Shown: positions 42,406 to 50,958 of the stretch, in pieces | Numbering within the stretch: the stretch's first letter is position 1 | How the letters are laid out: each line of letters starts with the position of its first letter | Assembly: GCF_028716865.1 (NCBI RefSeq) | Contig: NZ_JAQUOY010000003.1 | Location: forward strand, 1 to 64,000 | Direction of reading: 5' to 3' | DNA length: 64,000 bases | DNA from: Candidatus Methylomirabilis sp. | Lineage (GTDB): Bacteria > Methylomirabilota > Methylomirabilia > Methylomirabilales > Methylomirabilaceae | Notes under the pieces: generated by a model | What the model was told of the DNA's origin: nothing | Databases searched by the model: none | What the model saw: the letters and a program-made list of their open reading frames with translations, nothing else | Translations under genes and position numbers: made by a program

Positions 42406-42906
42406 ATGTCGATGCGTGACATCATGGTTGGTGAGTCATTGGCGGGTGACGGTAATGAGGTAGCGCACATTGATCTGATGATCGGTCCCAAGAACGGTCC
42501 GGTCGGCACCGTCTTCGCACAGCGTCTTGCTCAGCAGAGTGCGGGCCACAGCGCCCTTCTGGCGGTCGTAGCGCCGAATTTGCTGGCGAAGCCTGCGACG
42601 GTTATGTTCAACAAGGTGACAATCAAGGGAGCGAAGCAGGCGGTTCAGATGTTCGGCCCAGCCCAGGCGGCCGTGGCGAAGGCCGTAGTCGATAGCGTCG
42701 CAGAGGGCGTGATCCCCGCGAAGGATGCTGAAGATCTCGCGGTTGTTGTCGGCGTCTTCATCCACTGGGAGGCCAATGACAATAAGAAGATCTTCGACTA
42801 CAACTATCAGGCGACTAAGGAGTCGATCGCGCGGGCATTGGCCGAGCAGCCCTCGATGAGCGAGATCTTGGCGCAGAAGGATAAGGTCAAGCATCCATTC
42901 GCCTAG
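42406..42906 (+). CDS. fae: Formaldehyde-activating enzyme
   Basis: A 166-residue enzyme that speeds condensation of formaldehyde with H4MPT to methylene-H4MPT. The catalytic His lies in [17 protein letters not shown]; the ends of the fold ([20 protein letters not shown]) are conserved. GGAGAAGGAGGA precedes the ATG. It is the first gene of the C1 operon, separated from mtdB by a terminator-like hairpin, so it can be made in excess of the rest, as expected of a formaldehyde trap. Confidence 0.96.
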   Translation: MSMRDIMVGESLAGDGNEVAHIDLMIGPKNGPVGTVFAQRLAQQSAGHSALLAVVAPNLLAKPATVMFNKVTIKGAKQAVQMFGPAQAAVAKAVVDSVAEGVIPAKDAEDLAVVVGVFIHWEANDNKKIFDYNYQATKESIARALAEQPSMSEILAQKDKVKHPFA

Positions 42907-42952
42907 TCGGATCGATACGAGGTAAGATTACAGAGTAGGATCACCTATATCG

Positions 42953-43026
42953 AAGGGGGCTGCCGGGCGAGCGTTGAGGGTCTGATCGACCCCTTGCCCG
43001 TCGGCCCCTTTGATTTGTTTTGTTGA
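42953..43026 (+). terminator. Leaky terminator/attenuator between fae and mtdB
   Basis: AAGGGGGC (42953-42960) pairs with GGCCCCTTT (43003-43011); inside, GGGC pairs with GCCC and GAGGGTC with GACCCC. The right arm runs into TTTGATTTGTTTTGTTG. This is an intrinsic-terminator shape in the middle of an operon, so it probably lets only part of the transcripts pass into mtdB. Confidence 0.65.
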
Positions 43027-43036
43027 GTGAGGACCT

Positions 43037-43924
43037 ATGGCGACCGAGCGAAAGCATCTGCTCTATTTTTTGACGACGGAAACCCAACCGAGTCCGTTTG
43101 ACATCAACATGGCGTATGATGCAGGTTTCCACGCCGTGATTCCATATGGTGGTGTGAATGAGGAGTCTGCAGTCCTGCTGGTGCAGGATATTATCTTTTC
43201 TCGAGGACCGAAAGGCGCCAAGTTCAGTGCGCTCTTCATCGGGGGTAACGACATAGACTCGGCCGAGCGGGTCCGTCAAGCCGCCGCAAAGAGTATGTTT
43301 CCCCCTTTCCAGGTGTCGATGATGATCGATCCCAAGGGGTCCTATACCACGGCCGTCGCGCTGGTCGCCAAGGCGGAGAAGGCGCTGGGCGGATTGCGCG
43401 GCAAACAGGTAGCTATCCCTGGCGGAACAGGCCCGGTGGGTATTGTGGCAGCGACCCTCTGCGTGAAGCTGGGAGCCGAAGTCATTATCGGCTCCAGGCA
43501 ACTGAGCGGTGTAGAGCGTCTGGCTCAGCGGCTCTCAGCGCAGACGGGAGGCTCCGTCAAGGGCGCCGCAATGGCGACGGACGAGGACAAGATCTCGCAC
43601 CTGCGTAGCGCTGATGTGATCCTGACGACCGGCAAGGCGGGCATCCAGATGATTTCCGAGGCGGTCCTGAACGCGCTCCCGTCGGGGAAGCTCGTGGCCG
43701 ACGTCAATGCTGTTCCTCCGACCGGCATCCATAACTTGGCGCCGAATGACGATCTCAAAGAGGTTGTGCCTGGTATCAGGGGCATCGGGGCGCTGGCGGT
43801 TGGGGTTCTGAAATATGATGTCGAGATCGAGATGCTCGAAACGATCCGGACCTCGGAAAAGTTTGTCGTGCTTGACGAGAATCAGGCGTTGGAGATTGCC
43901 CAGAGGCGTCTTTCCGTTCGATAG
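43037..43924 (+). CDS. mtdB: NAD(P)-dependent methylene-H4MPT dehydrogenase
   Basis: A 295-residue enzyme oxidising methylene-H4MPT to methenyl-H4MPT. N-terminal HLLYFLTTETQPSPFDIN and MAYDAGFHAVIPYGGV bind the pterin; the Rossmann motif is VAIPGGTGPVGIVAA (about 135-149); ADVNAVPPTGI is also conserved in MtdA/MtdB. Cofactor choice between NAD and NADP cannot be judged here. It begins 26 nt after the T-rich end of the hairpin. Confidence 0.95.
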   Translation: MATERKHLLYFLTTETQPSPFDINMAYDAGFHAVIPYGGVNEESAVLLVQDIIFSRGPKGAKFSALFIGGNDIDSAERVRQAAAKSMFPPFQVSMMIDPKGSYTTAVALVAKAEKALGGLRGKQVAIPGGTGPVGIVAATLCVKLGAEVIIGSRQLSGVERLAQRLSAQTGGSVKGAAMATDEDKISHLRSADVILTTGKAGIQMISEAVLNALPSGKLVADVNAVPPTGIHNLAPNDDLKEVVPGIRGIGALAVGVLKYDVEIEMLETIRTSEKFVVLDENQALEIAQRRLSVR

Positions 43925-43937
43925 GAGTGAGGATCAG

Positions 43938-44276
43938 GTGGCTGAGACACAGTTTATATTGATCACCGGCCGATCGACCAAGCAGGGAAGTTCAGCCCAT
44001 CTCGGTAAGGACGCCCAGGAGTACCGAGACGAGGTCTCGACCTTGCAGATGAACCTCAAGGATATCGAAGCGATAGGATTACAGGATGGGGTTCAAGCGC
44101 GGGTCACATCGAACTACGGTTCGATCGTGGTCAAATTGAAAAAAACCGATATCCCGCAGGGAATCGTCTTTATTCCTTATGGAGAATTGAGTAACGCCCT
44201 GATCGGTCCGGACACCCAGGCTACAGGGATGCCGGATTCAAAGGGGATCACGGTGGAGGTTGGACGCCATGAGTGA
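43938..44276 (+). CDS. fwdD: FwdD-like molybdopterin-dinucleotide-binding subunit
   Basis: A 112-residue protein from GTG (AGGAGTGAGGATCAG ahead). It has the small beta-barrel of FwdD/FmdD and of the C-terminal domain of molybdopterin oxidoreductases: ETQFILITGRSTKQGS, LQMNLKDIEAIGLQDG and IVFIPYGELSNALIGPDTQA. In archaea this subunit, with FwdB, holds the tungsten or molybdenum pterin. The fhc operons of classic methylotrophs usually lack it. It overlaps fhcB by 8 nt, so the two should be made together. Confidence 0.85.
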   Translation: MAETQFILITGRSTKQGSSAHLGKDAQEYRDEVSTLQMNLKDIEAIGLQDGVQARVTSNYGSIVVKLKKTDIPQGIVFIPYGELSNALIGPDTQATGMPDSKGITVEVGRHE

Positions 44277-45624
44277 GAGCGTTGCCGTGAAAGAACCGGC
44301 TGCGAAAGAACCGTATGTGATGACGGGCGTCGTCTGCCCCTTCTGCGGCGTGACGTGTGACGATCTGGAGGTCAAGGTCGAGGACGGAAAGATCACGGAG
44401 GTCAAAAACGCCTGTGTCCTGGGTAAAGCCACCTTTCTCCATCATCTGGAGGGGTTGTCGACCCCGAGGATTCATGGAAAACCGGCGACCGTTGATGAGT
44501 GCATCGATGCGGCGGCAGAGATTCTCGCGAAGGCCAAATACCCCCTCATCTATGGACTCGACTCGACCGAGCTGGGCGCGCAGCGGGCGTCGATCGAACT
44601 GGCCGATCTGATCGGCGCGAATATCGACCACACCTCATCGGTCTGCCACGCGCCGAGCTATCAGGCGGTGATGACCGTCGGCATCCCGACCTGCACGTCG
44701 GGAGAGACGAAGAACCGGGCCGATCTGGTGATCTTCTGGGGATGTAATCCGGCCGAGGCGCATCCACGGCATGCCACCCGGTACTCGGTGACCGTGAAGG
44801 GGATGTTCATCCCCAAGGGGAAGAAGGACCGAACGGTCATTCAGGTTGATGTCAGGCCGACGCCGACCACACGAATTGCCGACGCCTTCATCCAGATGAA
44901 ACCGAACTCCGACTACGAGGTTATCTCTGCCCTTAGGGCTCTTGTGAAGGGCCACGAACTGGACCAGACTGAGGTTGGAGGCATAGCAGTTGATGAATTG
45001 AAAGCCTTGGTAGAAAAGATGAAGAGCTGTAAGTTCGGGATCGTCTACTGGGGTATGGGCCTAACCCAGACCAGGGGTAAATATATGAATCTCGTCGCGC
45101 TGCTTAAACTCGCTCAAGATCTTAACGAGTTTACAAAATTTTCGTGCGCAGCGATGCGGGGTCATGGCAATGTGGTGGGAATGGCTCAGGTGCTGACATG
45201 GCAAACCGGTTTTCCCTTCCACGTCAACATGAGTCGCGGCTATCCTCGATTCAACCCAGGGGAATTTTCTGTCGTCGATATGTTGGCCCGTAAAGAGATC
45301 GATGCCGCATTGGTGATTGCCGGCGACGCTATCGGAAATTTTCCAGGGAGCATGGCGGAGCATCTGAAATCGATTCCGCTGATTGCCATCGATCCCAAGG
45401 AGAGCGATACGACCAGAGTAGCTGACATCGTGATTCCGTCAGCGCAGGGCGCCATTGCCTCCGGAGGAATGGCGTACAGGATGGACCATATCCCCCTGAT
45501 GTTCAAAAAGGTGGTTGAGTCACCCTACCCATCGGATCGGGAGATCCTCGACCGTATCATCGCGAAGATCAAGGCGATGAAGAGTCGCGGCAATGGCGCT
45601 CCCGCCCCGGCCGGTAGAGGCTGA
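44269..45624 (+). CDS. fhcB: Formylmethanofuran dehydrogenase/formyltransferase-hydrolase subunit B
   Basis: A 451-residue FwdB/FhcB-type subunit. GGAGG lies 9 nt before the ATG. The N-terminus has CPFCGVTCDD with a later Cys in VKNACVLGKA, the arrangement of a [4Fe-4S] site; SSVCHAPSYQ carries the Cys that in archaeal FwdB binds the metal; NPAEAHPRHATRY and GTAYRM-like AYRMDHIP follow. These residues suggest a real molybdopterin/tungstopterin enzyme. It would act on formylmethanofuran to give CO2 and electrons. In methylotrophs studied biochemically, FhcB is reported not to work as a metal enzyme, so this copy is of interest. Confidence 0.92.
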   Translation: MSESVAVKEPAAKEPYVMTGVVCPFCGVTCDDLEVKVEDGKITEVKNACVLGKATFLHHLEGLSTPRIHGKPATVDECIDAAAEILAKAKYPLIYGLDSTELGAQRASIELADLIGANIDHTSSVCHAPSYQAVMTVGIPTCTSGETKNRADLVIFWGCNPAEAHPRHATRYSVTVKGMFIPKGKKDRTVIQVDVRPTPTTRIADAFIQMKPNSDYEVISALRALVKGHELDQTEVGGIAVDELKALVEKMKSCKFGIVYWGMGLTQTRGKYMNLVALLKLAQDLNEFTKFSCAAMRGHGNVVGMAQVLTWQTGFPFHVNMSRGYPRFNPGEFSVVDMLARKEIDAALVIAGDAIGNFPGSMAEHLKSIPLIAIDPKESDTTRVADIVIPSAQGAIASGGMAYRMDHIPLMFKKVVESPYPSDREILDRIIAKIKAMKSRGNGAPAPAGRG

Positions 45625-45635
45625 GGATAATCGAC

Positions 45636-47282
45636 ATGGGACGCTCATTACGAATTGTCGGCGGTGAGGTCTACGACCCGGCCAACGGGATCGATGGGAC
45701 TATTAAAGAGATCTGTGTTGAGGATGGAAAGATCGTAGAGTCCTGTACCGGGCCCGCTGAGGTCATTGACGCCAGCAATCTGGTCATTATGCCTGGTGGT
45801 GTCGATATTCATACCCACATCGGCAGTCCTGCGGTCAACGCGGCTCGCGGGTTCAGACCTGAGGATCACCAGCGGATGCATTTCCACTCAAAGCCTGCTG
45901 CCGGTATCAGGTCAGGCGTAGGCTCTACGGTCCCCTCCACCTTTGCGACCGGCTACCTGTATGCTCAGATGGGCTATACTACGGTGATGGAAGGCGCAAA
46001 CGCGCCCATCGGCGTTCGGCATACCCATGAGGAGCTGATCGATATCCCGATCGTGGATAAGGGGCTGTATATCGAATTGGGGAGTAACGAGTTTATCCTG
46101 AAGTTCATCAAGGCCGGCGAGATGGAGAAGGTCAAGCGATATGTCGCCTGGCTTCTCAAGTCGTTGAAGGCATATGGCGTGAAGCTGGTCAACCCCGGCG
46201 GTGTAGAGGCATGGAAGTACGGGAAGGATGTGAAAAACCTGGACGATAAGGTCCACTACTTCGATGTCACGCCGCGCCAGATCCTGAAGGCGCTCGCCTG
46301 GGCCAACGAAAGCCTCGGGTTGCCCCACTCGATCCACCTGCACGCCAATAGCCTGGGCACACCCAACAACTACCTGACGACCTTGGACACGATGCGGACG
46401 CTCGAGGGCTCAAGGCTCCATGTGGCGCACGCTCAGTTTCACAGTTACGGCGGAGAGAACTGGGGCGGTTTCTGCTCAAAGGCGGCCGAGATTGCGGAGT
46501 ACATCAACACTCATCCCAATATCACGACGGACATCGGCCAGATTGTCTTCGGCGACGCCACCACCATCACGGCGGACGGCCCGTGGCAGTACCGGCTGTA
46601 CAAGCTCAGCAAGAATAAATGGTACAACCAGGACGTCGAGATCGAGACGGGGTGCGGTATCGTCCCGTACACCTATCGAGAAAATAACTATGTGAACGCC
46701 CTGCAATGGGCTATCGGACTGGAGCTCTTCCTCCTGATTCGTGATCCGTGGCGGGTATTCCTCTCTACCGACCATCCCAACGGCGGTCCCTTCTACCTCT
46801 ATCCATGGATCATCAAGCTGCTCATGGACAAACCGTTCCGGGATGAGATGCTGAAGCGTGTTCATAAGCGTGTGATGCCCGAGACCATCCTGTCGTCCCT
46901 TGACCGTGAGTATACCTTGAATGAGATCGCCATCATCTCCAGGGCCGGTCCAGCGAGAGCATTGGGGCTCACGCATAAGGGTCACCTGGGGGTTGGAGCG
47001 GATGCCGACATTACGATCTATTCCAAAGATAGCGATAAGGAACAGATGTTCGAGCATCCCGTCTATGTCATCAAGGACGGCGAGACGGTCCTTCGAGATG
47101 GTGAGATCGTACACAGTCCCGCTGGGAAGACTCTGTTTGTCATCCCGCCTGACGTCGGCGAGATGGACCCAACCTTTAAGACCGAATTCGAAAACTACTA
47201 CACGATTCGGTATCAGAATTTCCCAATCGATATCGAGGACATCCCGAATCGAGAGGCGATCCCGGTGGGAGCGCCTCGATGA
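45636..47282 (+). CDS. fhcA: Formyltransferase/hydrolase subunit A (FwdA-type amidohydrolase)
   Basis: A 548-residue zinc amidohydrolase. The metal ligands are in GVDIHTHIGSPA, HLHANSLG, HAQFHSYG and the catalytic Asp in LSTDHPNGG; the bridging Lys is likely in KLVNPGG. It hydrolyses formyl-methanofuran (here probably methylofuran) to formate. Length matches FhcA/FwdA. It is 11 nt after fhcB. Confidence 0.95.
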   Translation: MGRSLRIVGGEVYDPANGIDGTIKEICVEDGKIVESCTGPAEVIDASNLVIMPGGVDIHTHIGSPAVNAARGFRPEDHQRMHFHSKPAAGIRSGVGSTVPSTFATGYLYAQMGYTTVMEGANAPIGVRHTHEELIDIPIVDKGLYIELGSNEFILKFIKAGEMEKVKRYVAWLLKSLKAYGVKLVNPGGVEAWKYGKDVKNLDDKVHYFDVTPRQILKALAWANESLGLPHSIHLHANSLGTPNNYLTTLDTMRTLEGSRLHVAHAQFHSYGGENWGGFCSKAAEIAEYINTHPNITTDIGQIVFGDATTITADGPWQYRLYKLSKNKWYNQDVEIETGCGIVPYTYRENNYVNALQWAIGLELFLLIRDPWRVFLSTDHPNGGPFYLYPWIIKLLMDKPFRDEMLKRVHKRVMPETILSSLDREYTLNEIAIISRAGPARALGLTHKGHLGVGADADITIYSKDSDKEQMFEHPVYVIKDGETVLRDGEIVHSPAGKTLFVIPPDVGEMDPTFKTEFENYYTIRYQNFPIDIEDIPNREAIPVGAPR

Positions 47283-47309
47283 CATTGTTATTGATCTGAC
47301 GGAGACGCG

Positions 47310-48224
47310 ATGGAGATCAACGGCGTTTACATCGATGAGACGTACGCAGAGGCATTCGGTGCCTATGCCGGCCGGGTGCTGATTACCGCGTGCAGCAAGG
47401 CGTGGGCCCAGGAGGCGGCACGAAGCATGACGGGCTTCGGGACCTCGGTGATCGGCTGTGGTTGCGAGGTTGCCATTGAGGGGATCGAGCCGGCGGACAC
47501 GCCGGACGACCGGCCTGGCGTGAGTGTGTTGCTGTTTGCCATGTCAAAAAAGGCGGTTCAGGAGCAGCTCATCAACCGGATCGGCCAGTGCGTGATGACC
47601 GCTCCCTCCTCGGCCTGCTACAACGCCCTGGAGGCGGAAGATCGCCTGTCGATAGGGGGCAAGCTCAAGTTCTTTGGCGACGGATTTCAGATCAGTAAGC
47701 GGTTTGACCCACGGATAACCGGAAATGGGAGCAGTCCGCGACGCTTCTGGCGGATTCCTGTGATGGACGGCGAGTTCATCGTTGAAGACCGTTTCGGGGT
47801 GAAAAAGGGAGTAGCCGGAGGCAACTTCTTACTGCTGGGGCGCGAACTGCCTGGGACCCTGCAGGCTGCGGAGCGGGCGATCGAGGCGATGCGAAAGGTG
47901 CCGGGTGTCATCATGCCGTTTCCTGGTGGCGTTGTGAGATCCGGCAGCAAAGTCGGTTCGCGCTACAAGTTCCTGAATGCCTCAAGCAACACAGCCTTCT
48001 GTCCATCACTACGGCGAGCGGTCAAGAGCGAACTGCCGGAAGGGGTTGGGGCGGTCCTTGAGATCGTCATCGATGGCCTGATGCCGGAGGCGGTTGGAGA
48101 GGCCATGCGGGTCGGCATTCGAGCCGCGTGCGGTCCGGGTATCGTGAAGATCTCCGCCGGAAACTACGGTGGAAAGTTGGGAAAACATCACTTTCACCTC
48201 CATCAGCTATTGGCTGAGGGCTGA
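47310..48224 (+). CDS. fhcD: Formylmethanofuran-H4MPT formyltransferase
   Basis: A 304-residue Ftr/FhcD enzyme that moves the formyl group from H4MPT to methanofuran in oxidative direction. EINGVYIDETYAEAF begins the chain; GFGTSVIGCGCEVAIEG, PDDRPGVSVLLFAMSKK and AAERAIEAMRKVPGVIMPFP are family blocks. Length is right. It lies 27 nt after fhcA and before fhcC. Confidence 0.95.
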   Translation: MEINGVYIDETYAEAFGAYAGRVLITACSKAWAQEAARSMTGFGTSVIGCGCEVAIEGIEPADTPDDRPGVSVLLFAMSKKAVQEQLINRIGQCVMTAPSSACYNALEAEDRLSIGGKLKFFGDGFQISKRFDPRITGNGSSPRRFWRIPVMDGEFIVEDRFGVKKGVAGGNFLLLGRELPGTLQAAERAIEAMRKVPGVIMPFPGGVVRSGSKVGSRYKFLNASSNTAFCPSLRRAVKSELPEGVGAVLEIVIDGLMPEAVGEAMRVGIRAACGPGIVKISAGNYGGKLGKHHFHLHQLLAEG

Positions 48225-48257
48225 TCGCTGACGGCTCACTTGTGAAAAGAGGGTAGC

Positions 48258-49067
48258 ATGTCACCAGTCGTGCTTCGTATGAAAGAGGCCCCAAAGAATA
48301 TTCCGCTTGAAGCCGAGGTGATTTCCCCAGATCTGTTCGTGCAGCATAGCCAGGCAGAGATTGCGGCTATGCCCGTTGCATTGGGGAACGAGACCTACCG
48401 GCTTGGCGACTTCTTCGAGGTGGAGGGGGAGCGGTCGGATGAGATCGTGGTAGAGGGCTGCGCGGGGCGGGTCAAGTGGATAGGCTCAGGGATGACGCGC
48501 GGTCGGGTGATCGTTCACGGCGATGTCGGGATGCACGCCGGATCGTATATGCGAGGCGGCGAGATCCGCGTCGAGGGAAATGCCGACGACTTTCTCGGTG
48601 TCGAAATGGAAGGCGGACTGATCCGGGTCAAGGGCAATGCACGGCATCGGGTTGGGGCTGCCTATCGGGGGAGCAAGTACGGTATGCAGGGCGGGACGAT
48701 TCTGGTCGACGGAAACGTCGGGCACGAAGTGGGCGCCTATATGCGGAGAGGTCTTATCGTCATTAAGGGAAACGCCGAGGATTTCTTGGGGGCCATGATG
48801 ATGACCGGAACGATCTGCCTCTTCGGCCAGGCAGGCATCAGAACAGGAGGCGGCATGCAGAAGGGAACCATTGTCTGTATGCGTCCCATCGATCTCCTGC
48901 CGACCTTCGCGTACGACTGCACCTATGCGCCGGTCTTTCTCCAAATTTTGTTTAAGGAACTGAAGCAACTGGGGGTGGAGTGCCCCGCTCAGGCGAATGG
49001 CCTCGTTCGGCGCTATCACGGGGACCTGGCCGATGTCGGCAAGGGCGAAATCCTGATCGCCGCATAA
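48258..49067 (+). CDS. fhcC: Formyltransferase/hydrolase subunit C
   Basis: A 269-residue FwdC/FhcC protein made of a parallel beta-helix with repeated G-x-x-G motifs (GDVGMHAGSYMRGGEIRVEG, GNARHRVGAAYRGSKYGM, GNVGHEVGAYMRRGLIVIKG). It supports FhcA and FhcB and is related to glutamate synthase C-terminal domains. The start has AGAGGGTAGC ahead. It follows fhcD by 33 nt containing a short GCTGATCGCTGACGGCTC word. Confidence 0.94.
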   Translation: MSPVVLRMKEAPKNIPLEAEVISPDLFVQHSQAEIAAMPVALGNETYRLGDFFEVEGERSDEIVVEGCAGRVKWIGSGMTRGRVIVHGDVGMHAGSYMRGGEIRVEGNADDFLGVEMEGGLIRVKGNARHRVGAAYRGSKYGMQGGTILVDGNVGHEVGAYMRRGLIVIKGNAEDFLGAMMMTGTICLFGQAGIRTGGGMQKGTIVCMRPIDLLPTFAYDCTYAPVFLQILFKELKQLGVECPAQANGLVRRYHGDLADVGKGEILIAA

Positions 49068-49080
49068 GGAGGACGCTGCC

Positions 49081-50028
49081 TTGCTTAGTCTGAATCACCG
49101 GGCCGGCGAGATACTTGATCGGATGGCGGAGCAGGTTGAGGCGCTTGGAATCTCAGTCTCGACGCTCACGAATGGCTCCAGACTTGTCGATTTCGGGGTG
49201 AAGGCGCCAGGGGGCCTGCTCGCGGGAAAAGGTCTGGCGGAGATCTGCCTCGGTGGACTCGGGGAGGTATCGTTCCTCCCGCTTGACTACGGCGACTTCT
49301 CGCTGACCGGCGTCAGTGTGGCGATCGATGGCCCGGTATTGCCTTGCCTCGGTTCGCAGTACGCCGGCTGGAAGATTCATCGTGGGAAGTTCTTTGCGAT
49401 GGGTTCCGGTCCGGCCAGAGCGTTGGCCAGGACCGAGGAGCTGTTCGAGACGATTCGCATTCAGGATACGGCCGACTCGGCGGTCCTCGTTCTGGAGAGC
49501 GGCCGCCTGCCCAACGAGGAGGTGGCCGATTACGTCGCGGAGAAGTGTGGCGTCAAGTCGGACCGAGTCTCCCTGGCGGTTGCTTCAACTCGCAGTGTGG
49601 CCGGGGCGGTGCAGATTGCCGCGCGCTCTGTCGAGACCGCCATGCACAAGCTCCTGGAGTTGGACTTCGATGTGACCAAGGCGCTCAGCGGCTTCGGCGT
49701 CTGTCCTATTGCGACGCCTGCAGCAGACGATCTGACCGCGATCGGACGGACCAACGATTGTGTCCTGTACGGCTGCGAGGTCTTCTTGACGATCTCGGCT
49801 ACCGATGCCGAGATCGAGGCTATGATTGATAAAATCCCTTCCTGTTCGTCGCGAGACTACGGACAGTTGTTCGGTGACCTCTTCAAGCGGTATGATGGGG
49901 ATTTCTACAAAATCGACCCGTTCCTCTTCAGCCCGGCCAAGATTACCATCACCAACGCCGCCAGTGGCCGCACCTATCGGGCCGGGCGCTTCAATGCCGA
50001 ACTGCTTCAGGCTTCTCTCATTTCTTAA
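49081..50028 (+). CDS. mch: Methenyl-H4MPT cyclohydrolase
   Basis: A 315-residue enzyme that hydrolyses methenyl-H4MPT to formyl-H4MPT. It starts at TTG, 8 nt after AAGGAGG. LSLNHRAGEILDRM, LCGKGLAEICLGGLG-like (AGKGLAEICLGGLG), CLGSQYAGWKIHRGKFFAMG and GSGPARAL are conserved. It completes the route from formaldehyde to formyl-H4MPT and closes the C1 operon, 13 nt after fhcC. Confidence 0.95.
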   Translation: MLSLNHRAGEILDRMAEQVEALGISVSTLTNGSRLVDFGVKAPGGLLAGKGLAEICLGGLGEVSFLPLDYGDFSLTGVSVAIDGPVLPCLGSQYAGWKIHRGKFFAMGSGPARALARTEELFETIRIQDTADSAVLVLESGRLPNEEVADYVAEKCGVKSDRVSLAVASTRSVAGAVQIAARSVETAMHKLLELDFDVTKALSGFGVCPIATPAADDLTAIGRTNDCVLYGCEVFLTISATDAEIEAMIDKIPSCSSRDYGQLFGDLFKRYDGDFYKIDPFLFSPAKITITNAASGRTYRAGRFNAELLQASLIS

Positions 50029-50070
50029 GTCTCCCACTTCCCTCCATCTCGTTGATTCTGAGCCCTGTCC

Positions 50071-50949
50071 ATGAAGATCGGAATCCTGGCCGACAGAAAC
50101 GGGTGGCACGTCGAGGTCCTCGCCAAGGCGCTGACGCGACGCGGCTGTCGGGCCGACTTTCTCCCGATTACACGGCTGGTGGCGCGTGTCCCCGGCGGTC
50201 CGCTTGTCACGGTCATTGGCCAACCCCTCGACTCGTACGATGCGTTGCTGATCAGAACGATTCCGGAAGGGTCGCTGGAGCAGATTATCTTCAGGATGAA
50301 TGCGCTGCACCGGCTGGAAGCGGCTGGGGTCAGAATCGTGAATCGGCCGAGCCCGCTGGAACGAACCGTCGATAAGTATTATACGTCCAGTCTGCTCGCG
50401 TCACGCGGCCTGCCGACCCCACGGACGGTGGTGGCTGAGGGATTCGACGAGGCGATGGAGGCGTTCCGCGAACTTGGTGACGTGGTGGTGAAGCCGCTCT
50501 TCGGCGCTGGAGGGAGAGGGATGGTGCGGATCAGTGACGCCGATGTCGCCTATCGAGTCCTTCGCGCCCTCGTGCTGACTCGGAGCATCTTCTACGTCCA
50601 GGAGTTTGTTCCACATGGCGATTACGACCTCAGAGGTCTGGTGGTAGGGGATCGAGTGGTTGCGGCCATGCGTCGCCGGTCGGATGGGTGGCGGCACAAC
50701 GTCTCTCAGGGCGCGCAGCCGGAGCCGATCGTCATGGATGAGGAAGCGACGAGGCTCTGTCTCGAGGCCAGTCGGCTGCTTGAGACCGATTATGCCGGGA
50801 TCGATCTGTTGAAGACTGATAAGGGGTACACAGTGGTCGAGGTCAACAGTATCCCGGGCTGGTCCGGCCTCCAGCGAACAACGGAGATCGATCTCGCACA
50901 AGAGATCGCAGACCATCTGCTGAGTTTGCTGGAACGCCGACCGGCATAG
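50071..50949 (+). CDS. RimK-like ATP-grasp ligase of H4MPT biosynthesis
   Basis: A 292-residue ATP-grasp ligase. ATP-binding features are VVVKPLFGAGGRGMVRI (about 138-154), VQEFVPHGDYDLRGLVVG, and the metal-binding VVEVNSIPGWSGLQ. RimK-like genes of this kind sit in the H4MPT clusters of methylotrophs and are thought to add glutamate to the cofactor, as MptN does in archaea. It lies 42 nt after mch on the same strand. Substrate is inferred from context. Confidence 0.87.
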   Translation: MKIGILADRNGWHVEVLAKALTRRGCRADFLPITRLVARVPGGPLVTVIGQPLDSYDALLIRTIPEGSLEQIIFRMNALHRLEAAGVRIVNRPSPLERTVDKYYTSSLLASRGLPTPRTVVAEGFDEAMEAFRELGDVVVKPLFGAGGRGMVRISDADVAYRVLRALVLTRSIFYVQEFVPHGDYDLRGLVVGDRVVAAMRRRSDGWRHNVSQGAQPEPIVMDEEATRLCLEASRLLETDYAGIDLLKTDKGYTVVEVNSIPGWSGLQRTTEIDLAQEIADHLLSLLERRPA

Positions 50950-50958
50950 GGGTACGCA

